A stretch of DNA of 33,477 nt from positions 1-33,477 of the forward strand of contig JAHKLZ010000004.1 in NCBI GenBank assembly GCA_020854775.1, written 5' to 3'. The translations under genes were made by a program, and so were the position numbers. This document shows, piece after piece, positions 15,301 through 25,400 of the stretch. Origin of the DNA: Candidatus Woesearchaeota archaeon. Its GTDB lineage: Archaea; Nanobdellota; Nanobdellia; Woesearchaeales; 21-14-0-10-32-9. Numbering within the stretch: position 1 is the stretch's first letter; every line of letters begins with the position of its first letter. The notes under the pieces were generated by a model that did no database searches, was not told the origin of the DNA, and saw only the letters and a program-made list of their open reading frames with translations.

Positions 15301-17982
15301 AATATGCTCACAAAAAGATATGTATTATCACGATACGTAATGGACGGAGGCCCAACTCATTCATTAATACACTTTGACACAGTTAATATTAGAGGACTAT
15401 TACAAGTTCTAGGACACGCTAATAATAAATATGACAACGCTAATCACTTAGGATTCGCACTTAGTAGCGTAGGATATGACCTTACTAATTTTGACTATTT
15501 ACAATTTGACTTCGCTACAAACAACAAAGACTTCTTGAAAGACCTAGTAATAGTTGACACACAAGGAAAAAACATATCATTTGATTTAAACGAACTAATA
15601 ACAGTAGATAATAAGAGATGGCAACACGTAATAATAAATCTAAATCAAGGCCACGCCATTACTCAACCAGGATTCTCAGAAGGAATAATAAAGGGTGATG
15701 AAGAACAAATAGATTTTGTACCTATGGATGGAAGTTCTACTTCAACAAACGAATTTGATAGAACTAAAGCTTACAAAATAGTACTAACATTTGACATACC
15801 TCAAGGAAGCACAATAGATTTCTTAATAGATAACGTGTTCTTAAGATCTTATTCAGATAATAATTTAGACATAAATTCTGAGCCTAGGTTCTGTTCAGGT
15901 AACTGGGGAACTTGGTTAGAAAACCTTGACGGTCCTAACGCGGATAATGACTCAGGATTCTTTGAAGGCTTTGAACCTAGAAGCGAGGATATGATAATTA
16001 ATGAGTACGGTCCTTACATGGATGGGTGTAACGGAGTAATAAGTTATGGTTGGACAGGAAGTGCTTGTTGTGGAGACGACACATTACCAGATAATGAAGG
16101 AGAATATTGGGTTGACAGAGAAGGTATTTGTTGGAATGGAAAAACGGTGCGTCACGATGATACAATCGCTAATACTATAACAAAGAATTATGGAACAGAA
16201 TCCATACAAGAAAAAGGTTTGTTGTTCTTTGGAGGCGAACCAATCCTGTGCGAAGTAAATCCTGATCAATATGATGATATTAATTTTATTTTTGACGGTG
16301 AAACCAATGAGGAATACACATTCAAAGACGCATTAGAAAACGCAGAAATAGTTGAACCTTTCACGATTAGAGGAAGATGGATATGTCAAAGAGATGAAGG
16401 ATGGATTAAAATAGATGATTTTAACAGAGTATCATTAATGGCTGCGTTCATGCTAGAAATAGTAAATAAATCAACCACGAAGAACTTATTCACAATAAGT
16501 TGCGGAGACATGGAGAAAACAATTAACTATGACGAACCAGTAAATAAAGACTTACTAGGATCATTCTGCTTACTAAGAAGAGGATCTAACAATAACTTAA
16601 TAGGATTACCACCAGGCTTAGAAGTCAGCGGAGACATCTACGTAGCTTTTGAATCTAAGAATCTTAGGGATCCAATTGTTAATAACTTAGATAGCATTCT
16701 TAACTTCCCAGCACTAGCAGGCTATACGTGGGATTGTTCAAACGTTCCTACTAATCCAAATCATAATGAATTCTTCACTAAGTGCGAATCAAATGAGAAC
16801 AAACCAATGCTTTACTATAACAAACCATTCAACATGTTCATACTATCTTACAAGAACTTAGAACAAGGATTCTTTGCAAGGATGTGGGATTCATTAGTTA
16901 ATTTTTTCAAAAAATTATTTGGAACCATAGAAACAGATGTTACAAGCATTAATTTGAATCTTCTTAACTTCACAGAATACAAAGACACATCAGAAGTATT
17001 CATATCAAAACAAAATAACAGATCAATCATAGGTAAATCAGAAGACATAGGAGGCATAAAGAAAATAAGAGTAGAATACAATAATTTAACTTCGAACGTC
17101 GCTTTCTTAGTAGATATGATTAAGACTAAATACAACGTAGAAAACGCGTTATGGATTCCTCAAAATTACACTCAAATAATATTCGTAGAAATCAGAGGAT
17201 CACAACGTGAAAACCTAAAACTTAATGAATTAACATCACTACTAAGATTAAAAGACATACCTGACGCGAGCGTGGACTTCGGACTTGGAAGAAACTGTTC
17301 AATAAGAATAGATGATGAAGATTCAAATTGGTTCTCCGGAACAAAAAATTATGTTTATCTACAAAAAGAAGCAAATAATCCTGATTTATGTGGGGAAGCA
17401 ATACTTCTTGAATGTGCGGATGGCGAATTATCTAGTGAAGAAAATGAATTTTATTCTAATTGCATCCAAAAACACGAAGTATCCTTGTTTAAAAAACTAG
17501 ATGAAAATAAAGAACTTATTTCAACTCAGTTTATTGAAGAAAACTCAGAATTTTCACACAATATAAAATTATATGAAGAACAAAATGATGTTTGGCATGC
17601 TTTTGTTAATTGGACTAATGATGAAAAATTTTATGAAAACACTCAGCTAAATTTTGTTATTAATCAAAATATAAATATAACTATGAATTACTTATCAAAT
17701 CCTGATCTAAAAAAATTAACTATTGAAACAGAACCTTGGTTCGGAGGAGAAGTTATCTTAAATCAAGAACAAGACATGTCTCACTACAAATTAAGTGAAA
17801 CAAACGGATATTTAGAATTAATTCTTCCTGAAGGATTTGAAGTAAATCTTTCTGCACAAGGAAAAAATAATCATGAATTCTCACATTGGTGGATTGATTC
17901 AAATGCTTACGCATATTCTCCATACACATTTAATATGCCTTCACAAAACAAAGTAATAGGTGCGGTTTTCATAGAAAATTAA
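12370..17982 (+). CDS. Giant secreted Gly-rich and Cys-rich adhesin-like protein
   Basis: The 1870-residue protein starts at TTG with a signal peptide (basic MKKESKKNTTLNKNK, hydrophobic core, cut near TNAQ-TN at 36-37). Residues 148-366 are strongly glycine-rich. A calcium-loop sequence DSDGDGLPDMADPD follows (404-417), then a long cysteine-rich region to about 990. A jelly-roll-like segment (about 1000-1165, with FDYLQFDFATNNK and IDFLIDNVFL) recalls carbohydrate-binding modules, but this is tentative. The C-terminus (FSHWWIDSNAYAYSPYTFNM, then VIGAVF) matches the InlB B-repeat pattern of surface adhesins. No C-terminal anchor is visible, so it is released or held by partners. Codon use shifts to T-ending codons right after the signal peptide, unlike the flanking genes. 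A role in adhesion is inference. Confidence 0.8.
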   Translation: MKKESKKNTTLNKNKQITLTLIILSLIILFTTTTNAQTNLEDCNAEGGIWCVTSGTNGFCTQGGDDVTCKVSTSQNVTLSQTQGVYNSNNPKIFDFNELIIEENIILQFFNAPYSNNVLYSATSANEPSSVRRTGAWYKSPNTLSASRGGSGGRGGVGGNEDNRFGGGGAAGAAGGKIGIHGGTASGFSGSIGSRWRGTQAGNGYIGGKAGGFVVLNLNKLVLNGIISVDGEDGRDGQDGADTSGSRRYGGQGGGPGSGGGGAGEIKINLADISTGSQGKITAIGGAGGSGGKGGSGNGDRFGGGGGAGGGGAGGIILFSFTGENPDLFQLPPNFCEGGSSGSPGDPGADRGGALPGTVGLGGPGGICNQQVLEWNPDNIPGLTDEQKRMMMYEYCNTGGTNADSDGDGLPDMADPDCYGMNHQDQAAFFMGWDSSIRTYYPNINNYPDTDIAWFNPSASDGNDLVCGDNKLRIGSCSCSVTTYNENQFNSCSYDQYAGYDYGCATDMSCYGDSYCVPNGCAPGSPPFCSVDYNNECVFSEYDASEYCFDKDETECINDWYCEPIYGVYNTETKSFPHVFSSAECNGASIPGTNTNSCNWNTQNIEYNDLGYITPDGLFVCLDNSRNFVKLEGGLRNEPPVSAPFRNYTWREASLHPGILMYGYDTMFVSNYEEWFYCDPYNEGKFGENNISLFNTFPSPDSLTNPMCTDTIFSFNFFSNVEDCDYEVGEIAECYEEYYDASEGFVFCPKSSDGEILRHDLGASDEFRDQCGLCEVKIGEDEWTSLFNYLQSLANEDLEHYCIRFPYDPICDEETGASGEGDSNIIPQDDCISPENCLGDSIDTTISCEAIHLSLNFNYPSSDDTKVCDLNTQYCRNGELVNSDDGACCLGQNAYCENFEQGMCLEIGGKIYSEQANEICLGVTIGTDCCLGRVTLSPETILASYVRNQSYICYQDVGKGFFKECCGSVTGCFNENNNMLTKRYVLSRYVMDGGPTHSLIHFDTVNIRGLLQVLGHANNKYDNANHLGFALSSVGYDLTNFDYLQFDFATNNKDFLKDLVIVDTQGKNISFDLNELITVDNKRWQHVIINLNQGHAITQPGFSEGIIKGDEEQIDFVPMDGSSTSTNEFDRTKAYKIVLTFDIPQGSTIDFLIDNVFLRSYSDNNLDINSEPRFCSGNWGTWLENLDGPNADNDSGFFEGFEPRSEDMIINEYGPYMDGCNGVISYGWTGSACCGDDTLPDNEGEYWVDREGICWNGKTVRHDDTIANTITKNYGTESIQEKGLLFFGGEPILCEVNPDQYDDINFIFDGETNEEYTFKDALENAEIVEPFTIRGRWICQRDEGWIKIDDFNRVSLMAAFMLEIVNKSTTKNLFTISCGDMEKTINYDEPVNKDLLGSFCLLRRGSNNNLIGLPPGLEVSGDIYVAFESKNLRDPIVNNLDSILNFPALAGYTWDCSNVPTNPNHNEFFTKCESNENKPMLYYNKPFNMFILSYKNLEQGFFARMWDSLVNFFKKLFGTIETDVTSINLNLLNFTEYKDTSEVFISKQNNRSIIGKSEDIGGIKKIRVEYNNLTSNVAFLVDMIKTKYNVENALWIPQNYTQIIFVEIRGSQRENLKLNELTSLLRLKDIPDASVDFGLGRNCSIRIDDEDSNWFSGTKNYVYLQKEANNPDLCGEAILLECADGELSSEENEFYSNCIQKHEVSLFKKLDENKELISTQFIEENSEFSHNIKLYEEQNDVWHAFVNWTNDEKFYENTQLNFVINQNINITMNYLSNPDLKKLTIETEPWFGGEVILNQEQDMSHYKLSETNGYLELILPEGFEVNLSAQGKNNHEFSHWWIDSNAYAYSPYTFNMPSQNKVIGAVFIEN
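12811..13470 (+). repeat. Glycine-rich low-complexity region
   Basis: About 220 codons of GGX-type sequence (RGGSGGRGGVGG, GGGGAGGGGAGG and similar) with two interruptions of ordinary beta-strand sequence (VVLNLNKLVLNGIISVDG and EIKINLADIS). It is reminiscent of Gly-rich beta-helix or autoaggregating surface domains. Confidence 0.7.
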
Positions 17983-18016
17983 AAGTATTAATATAAAAAA
18001 GTAATATCTCGAAACC

Positions 18017-18024
18017 TTTATATA
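18017..18024 (+). promoter_or_regulatory. TATA box of the MEMO-like gene
   Basis: TTTATATA, centred 26-27 bases before the ATG at 18047. The more upstream ATG at 18038 would be only about 17-18 bases away, so 18047 is the likely leaderless start. Confidence 0.65.
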
Positions 18025-18046
18025 CATAAATCTCTTTATGAATCAT

Positions 18047-18898
18047 ATGAGAAAAAACAAGTTAGCAGGTATTTACTACGCGGGAGCACCCACACTTATC
18101 AATAATCAAATAAAAAAAGCGTTCTTATCAGAAAAAGGACCGGGGGACTTACCAACAAAACCAAATTCTAAGACGCACGTAAAAGGAGCAATCGTGCCTT
18201 TATTCTCATATGACATAAGCGGTCCTTGCGCGGCTTGGTCATACAAACAAATAGCAGAAGAAAAAATGCCTGACGTATTCATAATAATAGGACATTCAAG
18301 TCAAGAATCAGGCATAGCTATGGAACCATACGAAACACCCTACGGAATAATAAGAACGGATCAAGCATTAGCAAGAGAAATAATAAAAAAAGGAAACATA
18401 AAACACAAAGAACCAATCTTTGACAGAGACGAATTCATCGAATCACAACTACCTTTCTTACAATACATATACGACTCGAACATAGAAAAAATAAAAATAC
18501 TACCAATACTAATAAGTCACGACGTAGAACTAAAAAAATTAGCAGTAGACATAAAAGAAACACTGCTAGAAACAAACAAGACCGCGACTATAATAGTGCC
18601 AACGAATATGACTAGTTACGGAGCGAACCACTCATACATACCATTCGAGAAAGACGCACACAAAAAAGTTTACGAATTAGACCAAGGAGCCTTAGACTTA
18701 ATACAACAAAACCAACCATTAGACTACCTAAAATACGTAGATGAAAAAGGAATGAACACAAACAATTACTTAGGAATAACACTTCTAATGCTAATACTTA
18801 AACCAAGAAAATCATTACTAGAACAATACTACACAACAGCTGACTTAAACAATGACACAAAGAACTTTATAAGCTTCGCAAGCCTAGTATTCAAATAA
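18047..18898 (+). CDS. MEMO-like protein lacking the metal-binding histidines
   Basis: The 283-residue protein follows the MEMO1/AmmeMemoRadiSam-B plan: N-terminal KLAGIYYAG, GAIVPLFSYDISGPCAAWSY, VFIIIGHSSQ, YETPYGIIRTD, and ESQLPFLQYIY. In canonical members the second block is PHAGYxYSGPxAA, the third ends GPSH, and the fifth is EHSLEVQLPFL. Here the first His is Leu (L52), the His of GPSH is Ser, and the EHS His is Glu (E129). The SSDF-H and CGYG regions near the C-terminus are also replaced (VPTNMTSYG, NNYLGITLLM). Metal-dependent chemistry is therefore unlikely and a structural or binding role more likely. It lies alone between giant surface genes with its own TATA box. A longer start at 18038 adds MNH. 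Confidence 0.8.
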   Translation: MRKNKLAGIYYAGAPTLINNQIKKAFLSEKGPGDLPTKPNSKTHVKGAIVPLFSYDISGPCAAWSYKQIAEEKMPDVFIIIGHSSQESGIAMEPYETPYGIIRTDQALAREIIKKGNIKHKEPIFDRDEFIESQLPFLQYIYDSNIEKIKILPILISHDVELKKLAVDIKETLLETNKTATIIVPTNMTSYGANHSYIPFEKDAHKKVYELDQGALDLIQQNQPLDYLKYVDEKGMNTNNYLGITLLMLILKPRKSLLEQYYTTADLNNDTKNFISFASLVFK

Positions 18899-18926
18899 AA
18901 AAAATTATTAGTTCTATTTTAGTAAA

Positions 18927-18937
18927 CTTATTAAATA
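18927..18937 (+). promoter_or_regulatory. TATA box of the pilin-anchored giant gene
   Basis: CTTATTAAATA, centred 27 bases before the ATG at 18959; leaderless transcript expected. Confidence 0.5.
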
Positions 18938-18958
18938 AATAAAAAAACAAACAATAAG

Positions 18959-21900
18959 ATGAAAAAAGAGGCTAACAAGAAGGCACAATTCACAGTCTTC
19001 GTAATATTAGGATTCATGATGCTAGTAGTAATGGGATTCTTATTATTGTTAATCAACGTAGCATCAGAGAATTCAACTCAACAAGAAGCAAGAAGACTAG
19101 TAAATGATTACTTAGACTCAGAATCAATAAATTATTATGTTTACACGTGCTTAGAATCCGCGACGAACAAAGCAGTAGATGAATTAATGATACAAGGAGG
19201 AATATACTACGCGGACCAAGAAGAAGAATACGGATTAGAAGCAGAAACAACGAAGCACATACAACTAGACATAACATTTGAAGAAACAGGAAGCTCACCA
19301 ATAACAAAACAAACAAATGTGTCATACGGATTAACAAAAATAAATCCTTGCCCAGTAATAGAATACTCAATACCAGAATTTCCACTACACAGAACTAGAC
19401 TAAGCAGTTTATACAACACATATAGAAGATTCTTATCATGCTCAAGGGACTTAGAAGCAAACAAGGATTACTCAGGATTCTTCGGATATAATCAATTAAC
19501 CAGACTTTGTTATCATGGAAGCGAAAATCAATTAGATGGATCAAACTTTATAAGTCCTTGCAAACACAACGCGATGATATCAACAAATAACGTATCAATA
19601 GAATCAAAACTAAAAAACAGAATACAAGACTTACTAAACGAATGCATAGATTTTGAATACATAGGAAAAATACAAGGACATAACATAACAGTGAATGAAT
19701 CAGAAAGAGAACTAAAAATAATACTAAACAGAAATACTCTATCAGTAGAAGCAACATATCCATTCAGAGTAAGTCTAAGAAACAGAAACCCAGTACTAGT
19801 AAGACACAGCTTTAATTACGCATCTAATTTAAGAGTAACAAAACTTCATAACTTCGCGATAATGTTATTATTCGCAGACGCAAGCTTACACAACTTCGAC
19901 ATAAAAAAAGATTATAATAATCCATTCTTTCACCAAATAATACCTAATTTAAAAAATTATTACGATTCTTATTTCGACGTGGAAGTAATAGAATTCTTAG
20001 ACACATTACATAATCACAAGTATGATCGAGTACTAATCATAAAAGACAGAGCATCATACATAGGAGGAAGACCTTTAACGTTCGCTACAGCGATACAAAA
20101 CAGAAACCCTGCCTTGGACTTAATACATCAATACATATTAGAATTAAACGCGGATTACGACATATTCGTACAAGAAGGAGAAGGATTTCAAATAATACCA
20201 GAAGGATACGACCCAGATGACAGAGCATTAAGATATGAATACAGCGGGTGGAAAGAAACATACGACGAAATATGCCACGTAATGCTAGGATCATTAAATT
20301 GTCAAACAATACCTATAACAGATGATTTCATTAAATTAACAGACTCAGAAGAATTCCAACAAACAAGAAGAATAGTAAGTTATCCAGAAACAACATCGAC
20401 AGACATAGGATTACACGTAGTAAGAGTAACAATATACGACAAAGAAGAATTATACGATTATCAAGACGTAAAAATATTCGTGTTCAAACAACCAGAAGCA
20501 GAAATAGACCTAGAAAAACCATATCCTCCAATGGACATACCAGATAATACAATAAGCATAGAAGACCCAGCTTGGTTCAACGCAAAAATAAACAACACAG
20601 AATTCTACGAAACAAGCGAAACATACGACTCTTTAGATATGCAAATAATAAAACTTAACTGGCTACTAACCGATTCGGAAGGAAACGAAATAATAAACGA
20701 AACACACGATGAATTAAACACACCCATAAACGAAATACAAGAATTCAGATTACCAAGACAAGACTACACAATACAAACCATAAAAAGATTAAACTTAACA
20801 AACATAGGAAACTATGCATTAACAGCTTTCTTCACAGTGAAAGTACAAGACGGACAAGGAGGAACAATAGGAATATTTTCAAATGATGCAACTTTTGATT
20901 TCGAAGCAAAACAATGCATACCTCACAGAGCAACACAACCAAGCTATCCATACTCAACAACTAATTTTCAAATAGGACAAAAAATGTACGGAGAAGGATT
21001 CGGAGCAAATCACACTTGTTGCACAGATAACTACGAATATCAAGGAGAAGACAAAAAATGTTATGAAGCAACATGGTACGGAGAATTCCAAAAATTAAAA
21101 CAAAAAGCACAAGACTTAATGAAAACAAACATGTTAACTAATTACGAAGGAACATCCAGTTTAACATTTAATCCGAACCATCCTGCTCAAAATAGAATAA
21201 ATTCAATATACAAATTAGTTTTTGAAAGAAACTGCGACGGAGAAAGAGGAAACATATGTGCGGGAGACGCAACAGCCACACTCACAATACAAGGAACTCC
21301 TTGCTCATACAACTCAAACTTACTAGAACAATGTAATGGGCCACCAATACAAAACATGAATCCTTCAAGTATTCCTATGCTTTGTCAAGCATACACAACA
21401 ACTACTTTAGCAAACCCTATAAGTTTTGAGAAAATATTCACACAAGAAGGAACAGGAGCGTGCTCAACAACTAATTCATGCGCACAAAAAATGGACGCGT
21501 TCTACAGATTAGTACCAGCAAACTACGGAAACTACTTATGCACACAATTTTATTGCGAAAACGGTGAATGCACAAGATCATTCAGTAATTATTGTAGCTG
21601 TGACACAAACTGCGGAGCAATATGCGATTCAACAACAACATTTCCACAATGGTCAGAAACAACTTGTAGATATTCTTGCAATGAAAATTGCAATTATAAT
21701 TGGCAAAGAACAATGTGTAATGTGAATGATCCAATCACTCAAGCAGGAAGATATTGTTACAGAAACACTGATAAATATTGTTATTACAACGTGGGTTGTA
21801 CAACATCAGGAAGAACCCATAGAAAAGGAGATTATTGCGAAGAAGAAACATTATTCGAAGTAAGCTTATCAGAGTGCATAGTAGATGATGAATTAGTAAA

Positions 21901-22303
21901 TTTCATACCAAACCATGATACAAACACAGCCAGCAACAGTTATACTTTGAACGGGTGCTTATACGAAGAAAATACTAATAGATGTGATAGTCAAGGAATA
22001 TGTTCACTAAAATTAGACTTATTTAAATGCGCAGAAGGATTCGAACCATCATGCACAGCATCAGGAGCAAAATGCGGGAATTACGACACGCAATACGTAG
22101 AAATACAACTAGAATTACTACCTCCTGCAAACAACCAAAAAGGAGAAATGCCTAACGGAGATGGAAACGATGAATTCGAAATAATCACAATAGAACCATT
22201 CCGCATATTACTAAAAGATTACATAAAACAACCAAATAACTTAGAATTAAGCCAATTATTTAACTGCGACCAAATACAAGGATTAACATACCCTGTTAAT
22301 TAA
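18959..22303 (+). CDS. Giant protein with class III (pilin-like) signal peptide
   Basis: The 1114-residue product begins MKKEANKKAQFTVFVILGFM. A charged leader, KKAQ followed by Phe-Thr, and an unbroken hydrophobic helix to about residue 33 form the type IV pilin/archaellin class III signal, cut after the A-Q region by a PilD/FlaK-like peptidase. The rest is outside: an unrecognised mixed domain (35-460), a PKD/cadherin-like strand block (about 470-512, DIGLHVVRVTIYDKEELYDY), a second beta domain to about 650, and a Cys-rich region from about 652 to 1065 with many CxxxC spacings (YCSCDTNCGAICD, CNENCNYNWQRTMC). It is ten times longer than a pilin. It may be held in the membrane by the helix or form a filament tip. 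No pilus motor genes are nearby. Function unknown. Confidence 0.8.
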   Translation: MKKEANKKAQFTVFVILGFMMLVVMGFLLLLINVASENSTQQEARRLVNDYLDSESINYYVYTCLESATNKAVDELMIQGGIYYADQEEEYGLEAETTKHIQLDITFEETGSSPITKQTNVSYGLTKINPCPVIEYSIPEFPLHRTRLSSLYNTYRRFLSCSRDLEANKDYSGFFGYNQLTRLCYHGSENQLDGSNFISPCKHNAMISTNNVSIESKLKNRIQDLLNECIDFEYIGKIQGHNITVNESERELKIILNRNTLSVEATYPFRVSLRNRNPVLVRHSFNYASNLRVTKLHNFAIMLLFADASLHNFDIKKDYNNPFFHQIIPNLKNYYDSYFDVEVIEFLDTLHNHKYDRVLIIKDRASYIGGRPLTFATAIQNRNPALDLIHQYILELNADYDIFVQEGEGFQIIPEGYDPDDRALRYEYSGWKETYDEICHVMLGSLNCQTIPITDDFIKLTDSEEFQQTRRIVSYPETTSTDIGLHVVRVTIYDKEELYDYQDVKIFVFKQPEAEIDLEKPYPPMDIPDNTISIEDPAWFNAKINNTEFYETSETYDSLDMQIIKLNWLLTDSEGNEIINETHDELNTPINEIQEFRLPRQDYTIQTIKRLNLTNIGNYALTAFFTVKVQDGQGGTIGIFSNDATFDFEAKQCIPHRATQPSYPYSTTNFQIGQKMYGEGFGANHTCCTDNYEYQGEDKKCYEATWYGEFQKLKQKAQDLMKTNMLTNYEGTSSLTFNPNHPAQNRINSIYKLVFERNCDGERGNICAGDATATLTIQGTPCSYNSNLLEQCNGPPIQNMNPSSIPMLCQAYTTTTLANPISFEKIFTQEGTGACSTTNSCAQKMDAFYRLVPANYGNYLCTQFYCENGECTRSFSNYCSCDTNCGAICDSTTTFPQWSETTCRYSCNENCNYNWQRTMCNVNDPITQAGRYCYRNTDKYCYYNVGCTTSGRTHRKGDYCEEETLFEVSLSECIVDDELVNFIPNHDTNTASNSYTLNGCLYEENTNRCDSQGICSLKLDLFKCAEGFEPSCTASGAKCGNYDTQYVEIQLELLPPANNQKGEMPNGDGNDEFEIITIEPFRILLKDYIKQPNNLELSQLFNCDQIQGLTYPVN

Positions 22304-22347
22304 AAAAATAGAATAATAACAAAAAAACAATAGACGAAGGCAAAAGA

Positions 22348-22355
22348 TTTATAAA
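22348..22355 (+). promoter_or_regulatory. TATA box of the third and fourth giant genes
   Basis: TTTATAAA about 80 bases before the ATG at 22435, giving a leader near 55 bases. That leader holds CGTT-ATAA-AACG followed by a second CGTT (22399-22414), a short dyad of unknown meaning. Confidence 0.5.
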
Positions 22356-22424
22356 CAATAAAAAATAGATAAATTAATAAATAAATAAGAAGAAAACACG
22401 TTATAAAACGCGTTAAAAAAAGAA

Positions 22425-22429
22425 GGGTG
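22425..22429 (+). promoter_or_regulatory. Shine-Dalgarno of the third giant gene
   Basis: GGGTG five bases before the ATG at 22435. It favours that ATG over the in-frame GTG at 22429, which lies inside this site. Confidence 0.55.
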
Positions 22430-22434
22430 TGTTC

Positions 22435-25400
22435 ATGAACAAAAATAACTTCTCAAAAACAACTATAAAGGTAGTGCTAGCACTAATCATAATATCAACA
22501 ATAATACTAACAACTAATGAAGCAAAAGCACAAACAAATCAATGGTGCGTATATGAAGATACGGACGGATTATTATATTATGCATCTATTCCTAGTGATA
22601 TAAGTAGCGAAGATTGTACTGGAACTACGAATCAAGGCGTAGTTATATCTACTGATAATCCTGATTTGGGATGTTGTTGCTTAGATCCTATCAAACATTG
22701 GCCTCAAGAATTATGTGCTAAACACGAAACGATTTGGAAACTTGATTCTGATTCAAGTCAATGTGATCAAATATGTGGCGCATATACCTTTTTTCAAGTA
22801 ACACTAACACTAGATTTTAACCAATTCTTAGTTCAAAATGATGAACTAATGACTATGTCTGGTTCATACACAATAGGAGGAAGAACAGGAACTTTTAACG
22901 TTGATGATGATTCATTTACTGTGCCTAATATACCTGAAGGAACTCATGACATAAATATTGTTGTAAATTTCGAATCAGCATCAGGATTTAAAGGAACAAG
23001 TTGCTCAGGAAGCTTAAATCAACAAATAATTGATGAAAACAAAGCATTCATTATTTCAATAGTAAGTTGTACATTAACAAGTGGACTAAGTGGCGAATCA
23101 GGAACAGGACAAAAATATAATTTAACTTTGACAACAACATACACGGGATTAGGAACACAAACACCAACCAGTCCATCAATAACATATTCATTAAAAAACA
23201 CGGAGAATATTGTTGTAAAAACAGGAATACTAACTCAAGATAATAAAATAACAGATATCTCAGAAGGAACTTATAATTTAGAACTAATAACGAACTTCAG
23301 ATTATCAAATAATCATTATTCTTGCAAAGGCGAAAAAAACAACATACAAATAGAAAAAAACGAAGAAGAATCAATAACGCTCACATGTACACTAACAGGA
23401 AATTATGATTGTGAAGAAGACGAAACATGTACTCTAATCTGCGAAGAAGGATACGAATTATCAGGAAATGATTGCGTGCCTGAAGACGGAGACCCGACAA
23501 CACCAAGTGATTGTATACCTCAATGGAGCATCCAATGGGAATATCCTCTTAATCAATGCGGAACAGGAACAATCATAGTAACTAACACTTGTGGGATGTC
23601 TAACCAAGAATTAGCTGATGCAGGAGTTCCACAATCAGTAGAACCTGTTCTTTGCCCAGAAGATCCATCAGACCCAGAAGACTTAGAAACTTGCGGAGAT
23701 GGAGAATTACAAGATCATGAAGAATGTGAATACAGAGGACCAAACGGGCCTATATTCAGAAACGGAAATACATGCGCTGAATACTATAATAATCCTAATC
23801 AAGTAGGTAACTTAATATGTACAAATTATTGTAAAATAGAAACTTCTTTCTGCGACGTTTGTCCTACAATGCCATCAGGATGTTCATCAAGCCTTCAATG
23901 TAATCAATGCAGTGTGTGCGCAGAAGCACCACTATGTAAACCAGTTTGTTCAATAGAAAGATTAAACGATTTCAGAATAAACGCGCCTATAATCCCTATT
24001 TTTAACGAAGTAATAGGACTAAGATTCTCATGGACAATAGATAATCATTGCAATTCAACAATAAAAATAAGAAGATGCATATCACAAGAAGCAAACACTA
24101 ATTGTGCTCCAGCAATTACAGGAACAGAACTAACATCAATCCCCGCAACTAATTCACCATACTTAGATACGGCTTTTGAACCTCAACACGGAGGAAAAGA
24201 TGTTTGTTATCAATTAACATACAGAGAAAGAATAGAAGGACAACTAGTAACAAAACAAACAGAAATAGTATGTCAAAAATTACCACATTTTGAGTGTCTA
24301 AATAACGGAGGCGCAAACTTTTGTTACGACACAATAACTCCTGCTAGTTGCAATAGTAACACAGGACAATTAAATTTAGGAAGCGAATGTACAAACGCGG
24401 TTTGCGTGAATCCATCAATAATGAATGGACAAATAATAAACGGAGAAGCATGGTGCCTAAACGTAGAAATCTGTGATAGTTGCAGTGGTCCCTTCGGAGT
24501 TTATTCATATCAAAGCGAAACCTTTGACGCGGACTGCGATTTCAGAACAACCCTTGCTTGTTTCAGAGAAGATTATTCTAATAGACAAACAATAAAAGGA
24601 AAATACAATCCTTGCTCAGACATACAAAGTTGTTATGATTACAAAACAGAATATACTTGCGAACAAAACACTTGCGGAACAGTAGGACTTAACGATTGCG
24701 AATGGAACCCATTAACAACCAATAACGAATTAGGAATAGGAGTGTGCAGACCAATAAACGAAGAAGAAAGAGATTGTAAAGCATGCGACGAAAACCACTT
24801 ATTTGGAGAACACTGCCCAGAATACTTATGTAACTTATACGGTGATTGTTACTACAACGCGGAACCAGAAAAAACAAGTAACGCATTCATAGTCAATCAA
24901 TATTACTGCAACAACAAATACGAAGTAGGATGTGAAACCTACAATGATAAAGAAGAATGCGAAGGAAACTCAGAATACGAACTAGATGTTAGTTATTCAT
25001 TATTAATATCAGGAAGTTTTGCTAGAATAAGCGGAACACACAACATACTTGCCGAATCAAACGATCCTTTAACCTTAAAAAAATGTGTTTGGAACGGAGA
25101 AACTTGTGTGAGAGACGCTTCATACCAAAAAGAATACAGAACACAAGAAAACATGCATTATTTAGAATCAGACTGTGAAAATAATAAACAAAGCATTGAA
25201 TGCTTAACAAATTTTGAAAACCCAAATACAACTATTTACATAGGCGCAGAAGAAATGCAAAATAAGACTTATTCCTTATGGCAATTAACACACGTACTAG
25301 GAATAAACACATCAGAACAAGTCAAACACACATATTTCTCATTAAATAAAACAAATAATGAATATCCTAAAATGGTTCAACAAATATTTAGGAATAATGT

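Noticed and set aside
22399-22414. CGTT-ATAA-AACG-CGTT as an operator or insertion-site remnant
   Set aside because: The arms are only four bases and the sequence is AT-rich; too weak to call as a separate site.
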